From Cellulophaga sp. RHA19 (GTDB lineage: Bacteria; Bacteroidota; Bacteroidia; Flavobacteriales; Flavobacteriaceae), in NCBI RefSeq assembly GCF_002813425.1, contig NZ_PHUL01000001.1, positions 3,045,001 through 3,109,000 of the forward strand: 64,000 nucleotides of DNA, read 5' to 3'. A model generated the notes under the pieces. It did no database searches. It saw nothing but the letters and a program-made list of their open reading frames with translations, and was not told the origin of the DNA. The number at the start of each line of letters is the position of its first letter. Within the stretch, counting starts at the first letter, position 1. Positions 18,596-28,099 of the stretch are shown one piece after another. The position numbers and the translations under genes are program-made.

Positions 18596-19666
18596 TTATT
18601 CTTTTTTAGGTGTTGGAATCTCTATATTTAAGGTTGCCTTTTCTTTAGTAGCTTGCCAAAAATTATAGGTATTACTCCAAGAAGCATCTGGCGCACTATT
18701 TCTTGAAAAATTCTCTATGTCATCTTCTATCTTTTGTAGTTTATCCTTAGATATAGCATTTTTGGAAATTACAACTACAATAGCATTAAATGCTTTTTGA
18801 GAAGTAGCTACTGATGGCTTTCTTTCACCATGTTTAGCTACTATATCATTAGCAGTTAAAGTTATTATTTCATCTGCAGTAAACTCGCCATACTTAGTGG
18901 TTTTAGCGTTTTTAGCTATTTTTATGTCCTTTAATTCGTCTACACCAATTAAACCCATTAAATAAAGTTCTGCATTACCATAAGCAATACTATTACCACC
19001 ATTGGCAAAAGTTCCAAATCCTTCTTCGCCATTTAATTTTCCTGTGTATGTGCCATCTCCAGAAGCAATTAACTCATCAAAACCTCCCAATTGACCACCT
19101 ACTGAAGAAAAACCCCAATGTCCGCTTTCTTGCGTTTCTATAAAGTTATAATTTCCCCAATAATGCATTATTTCATGTAAAAAAGGACCATTTTTAATAT
19201 ACTCTGTTTTAGGCATATGAATAATACTTTTTAATCTTCCTGAAGAACCATATTTTGCAGTACCATTATAAAGATTTCCTCCTATTCCTTCAACATCATT
19301 TTGTGCGGTATATGAGACACCGTAATATAGTCCGCTAGGCTGATCATCTTCTGTAGAGAGAATAAAAATAAAATCGAACTCATCTTCAAAATGACTATAT
19401 ACTTTCTTTGTTATTTTTGAAAAATCTTTCTCTGTATCAGGCACTAAAAAAGAATTGTAATCTTTTGCTGAAAGAATGTAGTTTGCAACAGTTTTGTCTT
19501 TATTTAAATAAAAATCTTCATCTAACTTTAACTCATCTTCAACAACCTCTTCTTCTTCATTATTATTACTAGTATCATCTTTACTACAGGAGGTAAAACT
19601 AAAAATACTTACAGAAAGTAAAGATATAAACAAAGGAAATCTATAGAACTTAGGTCTTATTATCAT
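18596..19666 (-). CDS. Lipoprotein with a zinc-metallopeptidase-like HExxH motif
   Basis: The 356-residue protein has a lipoprotein signal with Cys27 (IFSFTSCSK), an acidic linker (residues 31-50), and a globular domain containing HEIMHYWGNY at 164-173. His183 in GHWG, fifteen residues after His168, could be the third metal ligand. Downstream come GGQLGGFDEL and AELYLMGLIGVDEL. I do not recognise the family, and the peptidase reading rests on the HExxH motif and its aromatic context. It stands alone between two terminators or gaps. Confidence 0.6.
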   Translation of the reverse strand: MIIRPKFYRFPLFISLLSVSIFSFTSCSKDDTSNNNEEEEVVEDELKLDEDFYLNKDKTVANYILSAKDYNSFLVPDTEKDFSKITKKVYSHFEDEFDFIFILSTEDDQPSGLYYGVSYTAQNDVEGIGGNLYNGTAKYGSSGRLKSIIHMPKTEYIKNGPFLHEIMHYWGNYNFIETQESGHWGFSSVGGQLGGFDELIASGDGTYTGKLNGEEGFGTFANGGNSIAYGNAELYLMGLIGVDELKDIKIAKNAKTTKYGEFTADEIITLTANDIVAKHGERKPSVATSQKAFNAIVVVISKNAISKDKLQKIEDDIENFSRNSAPDASWSNTYNFWQATKEKATLNIEIPTPKKE

Positions 19667-19749
19667 AATTTAAGTATACATATTTTTGTAAACATAAATA
19701 ACGATAAAAAACAGCTTTTCGTATTAAAAACACGGCAATTATGACGAGC

Positions 19750-20655
19750 CTATTGTAAGATTTTTTTAAATTTTGCTGCTTTCTTTTCGGCATAGTTAAA
19801 CCCTTGCTCCCACCATTGTGCCATTAGCTTTTTATTAAACACCAATGAGTTTTCTGTTAATTTAGTTGGTGTGTAGTATAAATTTAATTTAACACCTTTG
19901 TGCTTTGCGTAAATTACACCTTCAGAAATGTCATGATGCTCTATTTGGTCTAAAACAAAACCGTAAATACTTAGCATTAAAGAAAAAGGGTTTTTTCCTA
20001 AAACCTTATTATGCTCCATTTTTTCTGACTCTAAAATTATAGCATCTACCTCTGTAGCACCGCGTTCTATAGCCTCTCTAATTGGTAATACACAACCTAA
20101 GCCGCCATCACCATACTCATAACCATCTTTTTTTACCAAAGACATAAATGGTATGTAATTGCAAGAAATCCATACCCAATCACAAAACTCTTCATAACTA
20201 AAATCTCTAATAGACTTATACTCTACTCTATTTTTAGATAAATTAGATACTGTAACAACTACATCTTTAGACGTATTTTCTATAATTTGCCTATAGTCTG
20301 ATATTGTAAAATGTTTTTTTATTGTAGAACGTAAAGACCTACTTTCTCCAAATGTTCTTTTACGCTTTATAAACTGTAATAAAACATTAAAATAATTAAT
20401 AGATACAAACTCCCTATCTCCTTTGCGTTTAACTACAAAAGGATTTAAACTAAAAATTTTACGCTGATTTACATTGGTATACAAATCATACAGCAAACCA
20501 ACATTGTCTAATGCTAAATGAGAAATTAATAAACTACCTGTAGAAGTACCTACAAGAATATCGTATTTTCTATTTTCAATTTCCATTAAATACTGAGCTA
20601 CACCACCAGCAAATGCACCTTTACTACCGCCACCACTTATTACTAATGCTCTCAT
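19750..20655 (-). CDS. Patatin-like phospholipase, second copy
   Basis: The 301-residue protein has the patatin oxyanion loop GGGSKGAFAGG near residue 8, the nucleophile elbow GTSTG with Ser38, and the DGG motif with Asp183, forming the Ser-Asp dyad of lipid acyl hydrolases. It has no signal peptide. The closely related gene at 20652 overlaps it by four bases, so the two are translationally coupled tandem duplicates, downstream of an M1 peptidase gene. Lipid substrate and location are unknown. The shared segments EYKSI, CDWVWISCNYIPFMSLVKK and EDGGLG-type motifs show recent common origin. Confidence 0.85.
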   Translation of the reverse strand: MRALVISGGGSKGAFAGGVAQYLMEIENRKYDILVGTSTGSLLISHLALDNVGLLYDLYTNVNQRKIFSLNPFVVKRKGDREFVSINYFNVLLQFIKRKRTFGESRSLRSTIKKHFTISDYRQIIENTSKDVVVTVSNLSKNRVEYKSIRDFSYEEFCDWVWISCNYIPFMSLVKKDGYEYGDGGLGCVLPIREAIERGATEVDAIILESEKMEHNKVLGKNPFSLMLSIYGFVLDQIEHHDISEGVIYAKHKGVKLNLYYTPTKLTENSLVFNKKLMAQWWEQGFNYAEKKAAKFKKILQ

Positions 20656-21557
20656 TCTATATCTATATGGTTTGTTTCTGTATTCTTGTTTTTTGCAAAA
20701 TCATAACCACTCTTCCACCAAGTAGTCATTTTTTTCTCTTCAAAAATAAGAGAATTTGTAGTTAAAATTGTAGGAGTATAGTAAAAGTTAATAATTGCGT
20801 TATTATGATTGGCCACATATTTACCTATACGTATGTTTTGTTGCTCTATCCTATCTGCCATAAAAGCAAACATATTTGTTAATAAAGAGAATGCGTTTTT
20901 AGATGGCATTCTATTAAATAAATTAGTTTCTGTTTGTAAAACAATAGCATCTACAATGGTTGCTCCTCTTTTAATAGCTTCTTCAATTGGTACCATACTA
21001 CCTAAACCACCATCTGCATATTCACAACCATTTTTTTTAACTAAGCTCATAAAAGGCGTATAGTTACAAGAAATCCATACCCACTCACAAAACTCATTAT
21101 AAGTACAATCTTTTATAGATTTATACTCTACTTTATTTAAAGACAGGTTGGCAACAGTAACAACAATTTCTGTATTATTTTTTTTAAGTTGATAAAACTC
21201 TTGCTCCGTAATAGATTTTTTTATCAATTTTAAAAGGCTATAGCTCTCACCAAAAGTTTTACTACCACGTAGTATATTTTTTAAGACTCTAAAATGATTA
21301 ATACCAATGGTTTCTATACCGTGTTTTTTTGAAATAGTATACGGACAAGAACTAAAAATATCCTGTTGATTAACAGACGTATAAATTTGCTTTATTTTAT
21401 CAATTTTTTGCAATGCTAAATGAGAAATAAGTAAACTCCCTGTAGATGTACCAATAAACATATTGTACTTATGCATAGCATCTTGTATTAAGTATTGTGC
21501 AACACCACCTGCAAAAGCGCCTTTGCTACCACCACCAGAAATTACCATTGCACGCAT
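20652..21557 (-). CDS. Patatin-like phospholipase, first copy
   Basis: This protein is also 301 residues and has the same layout: GGGSKGAFAGG, GTSTG with Ser38, and a DGG motif near residue 183 (YADGGLGS). It is clearly homologous over its full length to the product of the next gene, with a four-base stop/start overlap. It begins two bases after the stop codon of the M1 peptidase gene, so all three genes form one operon. Both catalytic dyads look intact, so the pair probably differ in substrate rather than one being dead. Confidence 0.85.
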   Translation of the reverse strand: MRAMVISGGGSKGAFAGGVAQYLIQDAMHKYNMFIGTSTGSLLISHLALQKIDKIKQIYTSVNQQDIFSSCPYTISKKHGIETIGINHFRVLKNILRGSKTFGESYSLLKLIKKSITEQEFYQLKKNNTEIVVTVANLSLNKVEYKSIKDCTYNEFCEWVWISCNYTPFMSLVKKNGCEYADGGLGSMVPIEEAIKRGATIVDAIVLQTETNLFNRMPSKNAFSLLTNMFAFMADRIEQQNIRIGKYVANHNNAIINFYYTPTILTTNSLIFEEKKMTTWWKSGYDFAKNKNTETNHIDIE

Positions 21558-21559
21558 AT

Positions 21560-23662
21560 TTACAACTTACTTTTTACATAGTTAAAATTAGACTTAGAAA
21601 CCTTTGCTTCTAAAGCTACAAAAAGCTTTTTATATTCTTTTTTTTGTATTAAATCATCAACCATATTTCTAGCAAACTTTTTAAACTGCCATACTGGGTG
21701 GTTTGTAGCATATATTAAATCTACTAAATTAGTTTCATCTAAATAAAACAAATCATTTAAATAAGAAAAAGCTAGTTGTCTAGTTTCAAAATACTCGCTA
21801 TTATTTGTATATCCTTGTAACTCTTTTAGGTAATCATTTTTATAATTTACATCATATTCCTTTGTCATAATAGCCAATGCTAACCACAATTGTCTAACGT
21901 TTTTGTTAGAAAAACCTATAACACCTTTTGTTTTATTTAAATATGTAGCTCTTTTAGCAAGGTTATATATCCATAATTTATACAGTGCATTTTCTATTGT
22001 AGTATAACTTTTATCGGTTAAAAAAGATTCAAAATAAGTAACATCTTCACCTAATAACTTTTGTGTATTTAATAATAAAGTTTGTCTTAATGTTACATCA
22101 GTAGAATTTAAAATTTCAGTTTTAATTTTAGAAGATAATGACTTATAATAAAATTCTACAATGTATTTTTTTAGTTGGGTTGATGTTGTTTTACCCCAAT
22201 ACCTGTCTATAATTATACTATTTTGCTCTTTACTAACAGTAAGCTCTTTTTGCAATTTATAAAACGTTGCTATTGATGAAGAAGATTTTTTTAAAATTGA
22301 CTTAGCCTTACTTATAGGAAATTCTTTTGCTGTTAACCAGTTTAATTTATAATCCTGTAAACTAACACCACTAGCCTCTTCTATACTAGATATAAAATCT
22401 GTTACTTTAACATTTTTATACTTATACTTTTGTAAGTAACTTTTAACTCCTTTATTAAAAGCATCTTTACCAACCTTGTGTACTAATGCGTGTAGAGCCC
22501 AAGCTCCTTTTTCATAAAAAGTTAAACTACTAGCTTTTGGGTTTAACAAAGCTTCGCCTCCGTTTTCCCTACTAAATTTATCTAGTTGTAAGCTTGTAGC
22601 AAATAGTTTCCAATTAAAATGCTCTTCGCCTAATACTTTTTTTTCTGCTAAATACGCATAGTAAGTTGCAAAACCCTCATGTAACCAATGACTTTTACTA
22701 TCTACTTCTGTAACTAAGTCTCCAAACCATTGGTGAGCCAATTCATGTGCATTTACATTTATATAATTTTTATCATTATAAGCAATAGAATCTACAACAT
22801 AAGCATCAGAAAAAATAGTTGTTGTTGTGTTTTCCATACCTGCGTACAAAAAGTCTCGTACTGGTACCTGCTTGTAAACTTGCCATGGATATGCTACACC
22901 AATTTCTTGTTCTAAAAAATTAAAAATAGCTTTGCTATACCTATATGTTGGCTCTACTTTTACAGAATCTTTTGGGTAATAATACAGCTTTAGTGGTACA
23001 CCAGAGTCAGAAATTTGTTTATGTACAGTGTACTTACCAATTGCAAAGGCCAATAAATAACTAGACATTGGATTATTCATACCGTACTGCCACCTTTTTA
23101 AAGTATCTTTTACACTCGTATTTTTAAGTTTTCCGTTAGCAATTACTTGATAGTTTTTATTGAAAGTGATATTTAAATTAAAAACAACTTTCTCGTTCAT
23201 ATCATCAAAACTCGGTAACCAATTACTAGTATATTTTCCTTGTCCTTGTGTCCAAATTTGATTGTTTTCATCATCACTATTATTCCAACCAAAAAAGTAC
23301 AACGCTTGCTTTGGCTTTGCACTGTAAACTAATTTTAAGGTATATTTCTTATTCTTTTTTAGTTTCTTAAAAATTGTAATTTTACTATCATTAATAGTAA
23401 ATTTTACACGCCTATTATTAAGTAAAACTTTTGTGAAATTCATTTTTTTAGCATCTAAAAAAACCGAATCTACTGCTGCCAACGTAGTAAAAACATAGTT
23501 AACAGTACCACTAATCATTTTTGTTTGTACATTTGGTTGTACATCTATATCTGCTGTTAAAAAGTCAACTTTTGACTGCTCTTGTGCCTGTAAAACAAGA
23601 CATTGTGCGCATATAAAAAGTAAAGAAAAGTATCTAAAAAAAATCATCATTCTAATTTTCAA
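21560..23662 (-). CDS. M1-family metallopeptidase (secreted aminopeptidase)
   Basis: The 700-residue protein has an N-terminal signal sequence and an M1 fold. The exopeptidase motif reads AGMEN at 274-278, the zinc site HELAH at 306-310 (in HELAHQWFG), and the third ligand Glu329 in HEGFATYYAY. An armadillo-like C-terminal region follows. It should trim N-terminal residues from peptides in the periplasm. The first Met may not be the start; Met5 or Met6 would give a more compact signal. It is the first gene of an operon with two patatins. Confidence 0.9.
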   Translation of the reverse strand: MKIRMMIFFRYFSLLFICAQCLVLQAQEQSKVDFLTADIDVQPNVQTKMISGTVNYVFTTLAAVDSVFLDAKKMNFTKVLLNNRRVKFTINDSKITIFKKLKKNKKYTLKLVYSAKPKQALYFFGWNNSDDENNQIWTQGQGKYTSNWLPSFDDMNEKVVFNLNITFNKNYQVIANGKLKNTSVKDTLKRWQYGMNNPMSSYLLAFAIGKYTVHKQISDSGVPLKLYYYPKDSVKVEPTYRYSKAIFNFLEQEIGVAYPWQVYKQVPVRDFLYAGMENTTTTIFSDAYVVDSIAYNDKNYINVNAHELAHQWFGDLVTEVDSKSHWLHEGFATYYAYLAEKKVLGEEHFNWKLFATSLQLDKFSRENGGEALLNPKASSLTFYEKGAWALHALVHKVGKDAFNKGVKSYLQKYKYKNVKVTDFISSIEEASGVSLQDYKLNWLTAKEFPISKAKSILKKSSSSIATFYKLQKELTVSKEQNSIIIDRYWGKTTSTQLKKYIVEFYYKSLSSKIKTEILNSTDVTLRQTLLLNTQKLLGEDVTYFESFLTDKSYTTIENALYKLWIYNLAKRATYLNKTKGVIGFSNKNVRQLWLALAIMTKEYDVNYKNDYLKELQGYTNNSEYFETRQLAFSYLNDLFYLDETNLVDLIYATNHPVWQFKKFARNMVDDLIQKKEYKKLFVALEAKVSKSNFNYVKSKL

Positions 23663-23718
23663 CCAAAATAAGCATTTTCATCTTTTGTGGTTGTTCAGAT
23701 TCGGTTTATTTTAGTCGT

Positions 23719-25824
23719 ATGAATCCTAATTATTTACAAACTCCTATTGCATACCTAAAAGGTGTTGGTCCTAGTAGAGCTCAAACTTTACAAGGAGAGT
23801 TAGGTGTGTATACCTATCAGGATTTATTAAACCTTTTTCCTAACAGATATTTAGATAAAACCCAGTTTTACAAAATAAATTTATTACAGCGTAATAGCGC
23901 AGAAGTACAAGTAATTGGTAAAATAATACACTTAAAAGAAATTGGTCAAAAAAGAGGAAAAAGACTAGTTGCAACCTTTGTAGATGACACCGGAAAAATG
24001 GAACTTGTGTGGTTTAGAGGTCAAAAATGGATTAAAGAAAATATTAAACTAAATGTGCCGTATGTTATTTACGGTAAAACAAATTGGTTTAACGGTACAT
24101 TTTCTATGCCTCACCCAGAAATGGAACTACTAGAAGACCATAAAAAAGGGCTTAAAGTTAGTATGCAACCTATTTACCCGTCTACAGAAAAACTAACAAA
24201 TAAAGGCATTACTAATAAGGTTACAAGTAAATTACTACAGCAACTATTTTTAGATACAAAAGCAAGGTTTGCAGAGACCTTACCTAATTATTTATTAAAT
24301 GAATTAAAGTTAATTGGTAAGAGTGATGCACTACTAAACATACATTTTCCTAAAAGTCAAGAAGAATTAGCAAAAGCACAATTTAGACTTAAGTTTGAAG
24401 AATTGTTTTACATACAAATGCAGCTTATTGCTAAAAAAATGGTTCGTAAAAACAAAATTAAAGGCTTTCCTTTTAATGCTGTTGGCACCTATTTTGGTGA
24501 TTTTTATAACAACCACTTACCATTTGAGCTTACAAACGCTCAAAAACGTGTAATAAAAGAAATTAGAGCAGATTTGGGTAGTAATGCACAAATGAACAGG
24601 CTTTTGCAAGGAGACGTTGGCTCTGGTAAAACTATTGTTGCTCTAATGACTATGTTGTTGGCTTTAGATAACAATTTTCAGGCGTGTTTAATGGCTCCTA
24701 CAGAAATTTTAGCAACCCAACATTACCACGGAATAACAGAGTTGTTACAAGGTTTAGACATTAAAGTATCTTTACTAACAGGTTCTGTAAAAAAATCGGC
24801 AAGAAGAATTATTCATAAAGAATTAGAAAGTGGTGAATTACACATATTAATAGGTACGCACGCACTTTTAGAAGATAAAGTGCAATATAAAAATCTAGGG
24901 TTAGCAATTATAGACGAGCAACACAGATTTGGAGTGGCACAACGCGCTAAACTATGGCGTAAAAATACGATGCCACCACATATTTTGGTTATGACAGCTA
25001 CACCTATTCCTAGGACTTTAGCTATGAGTTTATACGGTGATTTAGATATTTCTGTTATAGACGAACTACCACCAGGTCGTAAACCAATTAAAACTGTGCA
25101 TAGGTTTGACTCCAACCGATTAAAAGTATTTAGTTTTTTAAAGGACGAAATAAATTTAGGCAGGCAAGTATATGTTGTATACCCATTAATTAAAGAATCT
25201 GAAGCTTTAGATTACAAAGACTTAATGGATGGTTACGAGAGTATTGCAAGAGATTTTCCTGCTCCAAAATATCAAATATCTATTGTACACGGCCAAATGA
25301 AACCAGATGACAAAGAGTTTGAAATGCAACGCTTTATTAAAGGAGAAACTCAAATAATGGTTGCCACAACTGTAATAGAGGTTGGTGTAAACGTGCCCAA
25401 TGCATCTGTAATGATTATAGAAAGTGCAGAACGTTTTGGCTTATCTCAACTACACCAATTGCGCGGTAGAGTTGGTAGAGGTGCAGACCAAAGTTATTGT
25501 ATTTTAATGACTAGTCATAAACTATCTGAAGATGCAAAAACAAGACTAGAAACTATGGTGCGCACCAATGATGGTTTTGAAATTGCAGAGGTAGATTTAA
25601 AACTTCGCGGTCCTGGAGATATTATGGGTACACAACAAAGTGGAGTTTTAAACCTTAAAATAGCAGATATTATTAAAGACAACGACATTTTACAAACGGC
25701 TAGGCATTATGCTATTAAAATTTTAAAAGAAGACCCAAGTCTTAGCAACCCCAATAATTCCGTGGTTTCTGAAGCTTATGCACAACTTATAAAGCATAAA
25801 AACATATGGACTTACATAAGTTGA
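23719..25824 (+). CDS. recG: ATP-dependent DNA helicase RecG
   Basis: The 701-residue protein has the RecG layout: an N-terminal wedge/OB domain (TPIAYLKGVGPSRA, then FVDDTGKMELVWFRGQKW), Walker A GDVGSGKT at about 298-305, DEQHRFG, MTATPIPRTLAMSLYGD, and the C-terminal helicase motif QLRGRVGRG. RecG remodels stalled forks and branches Holliday junctions. It is divergent from the M1 peptidase gene and is followed by a 146-base gap before the leu operon. Confidence 0.95.
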   Translation: MNPNYLQTPIAYLKGVGPSRAQTLQGELGVYTYQDLLNLFPNRYLDKTQFYKINLLQRNSAEVQVIGKIIHLKEIGQKRGKRLVATFVDDTGKMELVWFRGQKWIKENIKLNVPYVIYGKTNWFNGTFSMPHPEMELLEDHKKGLKVSMQPIYPSTEKLTNKGITNKVTSKLLQQLFLDTKARFAETLPNYLLNELKLIGKSDALLNIHFPKSQEELAKAQFRLKFEELFYIQMQLIAKKMVRKNKIKGFPFNAVGTYFGDFYNNHLPFELTNAQKRVIKEIRADLGSNAQMNRLLQGDVGSGKTIVALMTMLLALDNNFQACLMAPTEILATQHYHGITELLQGLDIKVSLLTGSVKKSARRIIHKELESGELHILIGTHALLEDKVQYKNLGLAIIDEQHRFGVAQRAKLWRKNTMPPHILVMTATPIPRTLAMSLYGDLDISVIDELPPGRKPIKTVHRFDSNRLKVFSFLKDEINLGRQVYVVYPLIKESEALDYKDLMDGYESIARDFPAPKYQISIVHGQMKPDDKEFEMQRFIKGETQIMVATTVIEVGVNVPNASVMIIESAERFGLSQLHQLRGRVGRGADQSYCILMTSHKLSEDAKTRLETMVRTNDGFEIAEVDLKLRGPGDIMGTQQSGVLNLKIADIIKDNDILQTARHYAIKILKEDPSLSNPNNSVVSEAYAQLIKHKNIWTYIS

Positions 25825-25872
25825 ACATCGTAATTTAAAACTATCTTTTAACAGTTAAATTATAGTATTCTT

Positions 25873-25880
25873 TATTTTTG
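25873..25880 (+). promoter_or_regulatory. Possible -7 box of the leu operon
   Basis: TATTTTTG matches TAnnTTTG in the recG-leuC gap, 91 bases before the leuC ATG. There is no good -33 element. I searched the gap for a leucine-rich leader peptide and found none. Confidence 0.3.
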
Positions 25881-25970
25881 AGAGTTAGAGGTTTTATATA
25901 GATTATAAAACAAGAATAGCGTAATAATACCCTATTTTTTTATCTAAACCAAGACGAAAATAAATTATAC

Positions 25971-27362
25971 ATGAAAACACTGTTTGACAAGGTGTGGGAC
26001 TCCCACGTAGTAAGAAAAATAGAAAACGGACCAGATGTTCTTTTTATAGACCGACATATGGTACATGAAGTTACAAGTCCGGTTGCATTTTTAGGTTTAA
26101 AAAGTAGAAATATTGGAGTAAAACATCCAGAAAAAACATTTGCTACTGCAGACCACAACACACCAACTATTAATCAGCACTTACCGGTTAAAGATCCTTT
26201 ATCTGCTAACCAATTAAAAGCATTAGAAGAAAACTCTAAAGCACACGGTATTAGCTACTGGGGATTAGGTCATGAAAAAAACGGTATTGTGCACGTTGTT
26301 GGTCCAGAATATGGTATTACACAACCAGGAGCTACTATTGTTTGTGGAGACTCACACACCTCTACTCACGGTGCCTTTGGCGCTATTGCTTTTGGTATAG
26401 GAACCTCTGAGGTAGAAATGGTTTTAGCTACACAATGTATTATGCAACCTAAGCCAAAAAGTATGCGTATTAATGTTGTTGGCGACTTAAACAAAGGAGT
26501 TACACCTAAAGATGTTGCCTTATATATTATATCACAACTTACCACATCTGGCGCTACAGGTTACTTTGTAGAGTATGCTGGTGATGTATTTAAAAATATG
26601 ACTATGGAAGGCCGTATGACGGTTTGTAACCTAAGTATAGAAATGGGCGCCCGTGGCGGTATGATTGCTCCTGATGAAAAAACATTAGACTACGTAAAAG
26701 GAAGAGAGTTTACACCAACTGGTGCAGCTTGGGATAAAGCAAAAGCATACTGGGATACTTTATATACAGAAGAAGACGCTACTTTTGATAAAGAACTAAC
26801 GTTTAACGGCTCAGATATAGAGCCAATGATTACCTATGGTACTAACCCTGGTATGGGAATGGGTATTGGTAAAGATATACCTACTGCAGAAAGCTTAGAG
26901 GGTGGTGTATCTACCTACAAAAAGTCTTTACAATATATGGCTTTTAATGAAGGGGATTCTATGATTGGTAAGCCAATTGATTTTGTTTTCTTAGGAAGTT
27001 GTACTAACGGAAGAATTGAAGATTTTAGAGCTTTTACAGAGATTATTAAAGGAAAACAAAAAGCACCAAACGTTACTGCTTGGTTAGTTCCTGGTTCTCA
27101 TAAAGTAGAGGCTGCAATTAAAGAAGAAGGATTGCTAGACATTTTAACAGCTGCTGGTTTTGAGCTTAGAGAACCTGGTTGCTCCGCTTGTTTAGCTATG
27201 AATGATGATAAAGTACCTGCTGGTAAATATGCGGTAAGTACATCTAACCGAAATTTTGAAGGAAGACAAGGTCCTGGATCTAGAACCTTATTAGCTTCTC
27301 CGCTTGTGGCTGCCGCAGCTGCAGTAACCGGTAAAGTTACAGACCCTAGAGAATTGCTATAA
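25971..27362 (+). CDS. leuC: 3-isopropylmalate dehydratase large subunit
   Basis: The 463-residue protein is a full-length LeuC: VWDSHVV at the start, [29 protein letters not shown] and GCSACLAMN, which supply the three Cys ligands of the 4Fe-4S cluster. With LeuD it isomerises 2- to 3-isopropylmalate in leucine synthesis. It is the first gene of a leuC-leuD-leuA-like-leuB operon. Confidence 0.97.
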   Translation: MKTLFDKVWDSHVVRKIENGPDVLFIDRHMVHEVTSPVAFLGLKSRNIGVKHPEKTFATADHNTPTINQHLPVKDPLSANQLKALEENSKAHGISYWGLGHEKNGIVHVVGPEYGITQPGATIVCGDSHTSTHGAFGAIAFGIGTSEVEMVLATQCIMQPKPKSMRINVVGDLNKGVTPKDVALYIISQLTTSGATGYFVEYAGDVFKNMTMEGRMTVCNLSIEMGARGGMIAPDEKTLDYVKGREFTPTGAAWDKAKAYWDTLYTEEDATFDKELTFNGSDIEPMITYGTNPGMGMGIGKDIPTAESLEGGVSTYKKSLQYMAFNEGDSMIGKPIDFVFLGSCTNGRIEDFRAFTEIIKGKQKAPNVTAWLVPGSHKVEAAIKEEGLLDILTAAGFELREPGCSACLAMNDDKVPAGKYAVSTSNRNFEGRQGPGSRTLLASPLVAAAAAVTGKVTDPRELL

Positions 27363-27468
27363 AATAGCTATTAGTTGTTAGCGCTTAACCCTTGGTTAAA
27401 AGCTACATAAAAATTGATAATTAAAATATACCAATAGCCAAAAGCTAGAGGACAAAAGTAAATTTAAA

Positions 27469-28065
27469 ATGGCATACGATAAATTTAATATATTAAAAAG
27501 TAGCATTGTACCGCTACCTATAGAAAACGTAGATACAGACCAAATAATACCAGCAAGATTTTTAAAAGCTACTGAACGTGTAGGTTTTGGAGATAATTTA
27601 TTTAGAGACTGGCGTTACAATGCAGATAATACACCTAAAGAAGACTTTGTATTAAACCAAGATAAATATTCTGGTAAAATATTAGTTGGTGGTAAAAACT
27701 TTGGATCTGGTTCTTCTCGTGAGCACGCTGCTTGGGCTGTTTACGATTACGGATTTAGATGTGTAGTATCTAGTTTCTTTGCTGATATTTTTAGAAATAA
27801 CTGTTTAAACGTTGGTGTTTTACCTGTACAAGTATCTGCAGAGTTTTTAGAAAAAATATATGCAGAAACAGAAAAAGATGCTACTGCACAGGTTGAAGTT
27901 AATTTACAAGAACAAACAATTACTATTGCGGGTACTGGTGAAAAAGAATCTTTTGATATTAATGCATACAAGAAAGAAAATATGCTTAATGGATTTGATG
28001 ATATAGATTACCTATTAAATATGAAAGAAGAAATTACTGCATTTGCAGAAAATACTCCTTTGTAA
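27469..28065 (+). CDS. leuD: 3-isopropylmalate dehydratase small subunit
   Basis: The 198-residue protein has VDTDQIIPARFLK near the start and the swivel-domain motif GGKNFGSGSSREHAAWA. It completes the LeuCD enzyme. It lies 106 bases after leuC; the gap holds a small TTAACC/GGTTAA hairpin of unclear meaning. The next gene starts 34 bases after its stop. Confidence 0.97.
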   Translation: MAYDKFNILKSSIVPLPIENVDTDQIIPARFLKATERVGFGDNLFRDWRYNADNTPKEDFVLNQDKYSGKILVGGKNFGSGSSREHAAWAVYDYGFRCVVSSFFADIFRNNCLNVGVLPVQVSAEFLEKIYAETEKDATAQVEVNLQEQTITIAGTGEKESFDINAYKKENMLNGFDDIDYLLNMKEEITAFAENTPL

Positions 28066-28099
28066 CTTAATACGTACCAGAATAACCGCCAACACTAGA

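Noticed and set aside
25825-25970. A leucine leader peptide before leuC, by analogy with ilvD
   Set aside because: No ATG-started frame rich in Leu codons and no terminator hairpin were found in this gap.
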